A stretch of DNA of 64,000 nt from DATNPH01 sp036703315. Lineage in GTDB: Bacteria > Cyanobacteriota > Cyanobacteriia > Cyanobacteriales > Coleofasciculaceae. The notes below the pieces were generated by a model. The model did not search any database, was not told the DNA's origin, and was given only the letters and a program-made list of their open reading frames with translations. The translations under genes and the position numbers were made by a program. Position 1 is the stretch's first letter. Each line of letters opens with the position of its first letter. Positions 63,498 through 64,000 of the stretch are shown piece after piece. The DNA lies in contig DATNPH010000049.1 in assembly GCA_036703315.1 (NCBI GenBank), positions 1 through 64,000 of the forward strand, in the 5' to 3' direction.

Positions 63498-64000
63498 TGA
63501 CTCTTTCAGCTTCACAAGATAGTCTTTGCACTGGAAAGTATTTCTAGTATAGGTAGGCAAGGTTAGAGACAATCCAATCTAGGGAGAGAAGCAAAAATAC
63601 AAAAGTATCTTGTATAATCCCGATTTCTAATCTCAAATATTCTTTCCAAAGAGGGATGCTCTCTACTAATACTTCCTCATTAAGAGATTCTGCATTTTGC
63701 TTACTTTGTAGAGGGCAAATCAGCTTGCCGTCTTCTCATCTCAAGAATAGGATTGACTTAGGTGGAACCACGTCCTCTAGTTGGCTGACCCAAGTGGGTG
63801 AAACCTAGATAATTAACCTTCATTGGGTTAGCAAAACTATGCAAAGCCGAAAGTTTAATAATTCTCTAACTAAAGAAATCCTATCTCTAAAAACATTGGC
63901 GAAAATAGCGATCGCGCTCTTCCCCAGACGCCTCTTCGTCTGCAACGAAGTAGCAAAGCGTGCGGGTAGAGCATACTAGATTGTACTAGATTAATATATG
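63498..64000. other. Right-hand gap without recognisable gene
   Basis: 503 bases to the window edge. They are AT-rich, with a HIP1 site near 63909 and short GC-rich repeats. I see no convincing open frame. A stretch GGTGGAACCACG near 63760 is noted under rejected items. A gene may begin beyond the edge. Confidence 0.4.

Noticed and set aside
63755..63780. GGTGGAACCACG, similar to the T-box antiterminator sequence
   Set aside because: There is no stem I or specifier loop, no downstream aminoacyl-tRNA or amino-acid gene in the window, and T-boxes are not expected in cyanobacteria.

Overview
The window looks like chromosomal DNA from a cyanobacterium, probably a large-genome filamentous form. 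The evidence is the frequent HIP1 octamer GCGATCGC (for example at 9568-9575 and in most genes), a phototaxis-type receptor with a bilin-binding GAF domain, long multidomain signalling proteins, caspase-like and WD40-STAND proteins, and many short palindromic repeats between genes. I saw no rRNA, tRNA, CRISPR array or intact transposase gene. Genus-level placement is not possible from the sequence alone.

Layout. 1-12.9 kb is an accessory island rich in conflict or cell-death type domains. It holds a caspase-family protease (cut by the left edge), a 1636-residue caspase/STAND-ATPase/WD40 protein, a Uma2-family nuclease-like protein in an apparent operon with a double-TIR protein, and a leaderless subtilisin with two P-domains. 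A conserved unknown and an acetyltransferase follow. 14-23 kb carries a decayed Na/Pi cotransporter fragment, glutathione reductase, a D-lactate dehydrogenase-type enzyme, a TrkA-like NAD-binding protein convergent with and overlapping a CPA1 antiporter, and a GH31 glucosidase. 23-24.4 kb is gene-poor and holds a structured, terminator-ending segment that may be a small RNA, plus mobile repeats. 25-29 kb has PEP synthase and a membrane-anchored esterase.

29.6-43.9 kb is a signalling block. It contains a methyl-accepting protein whose first GAF domain has both cysteines expected of a DXCF-type cyanobacteriochrome, a 2226-residue hybrid kinase with twelve tandem 276-bp HAMP-type repeats, then cheR, cheB and another hybrid kinase. 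No cheA, cheW or stand-alone cheY is in the window. 44-48 kb has a DHNA-CoA hydrolase-type thioesterase, an AT-rich multi-spanning membrane protein and overlapping ergothioneine genes egtC-egtB. 48-53 kb encodes exported proteins: Tat-type ferritin-like, Het-C/phospholipase C-like, FxLYD-like and an unknown. 53-63.6 kb carries an APC permease, a VanX-like lipoprotein dipeptidase, a Ser/Thr kinase next to a J-domain/TPR membrane protein, ribF, a MoxR ATPase coupled to a di-haem cytochrome, an unknown protein and a second acetyltransferase.

The gaps between genes hold at least four families of short non-coding repeats. They include a 127-bp MITE-like element in three copies, heptamer-based hairpin elements, a ~170-bp AAGGCAGAGGGCAGAAG-type element in three copies, and a 120-bp ATACC/GGTAT-ended element. 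In two places (the cheB N-terminus and a linker of the HAMP kinase) such repeat sequence seems to have become protein-coding. The two most interesting items are the caspase/STAND/TIR/subtilisin island and the combination of a predicted photoreceptor with an unusually long HAMP array.
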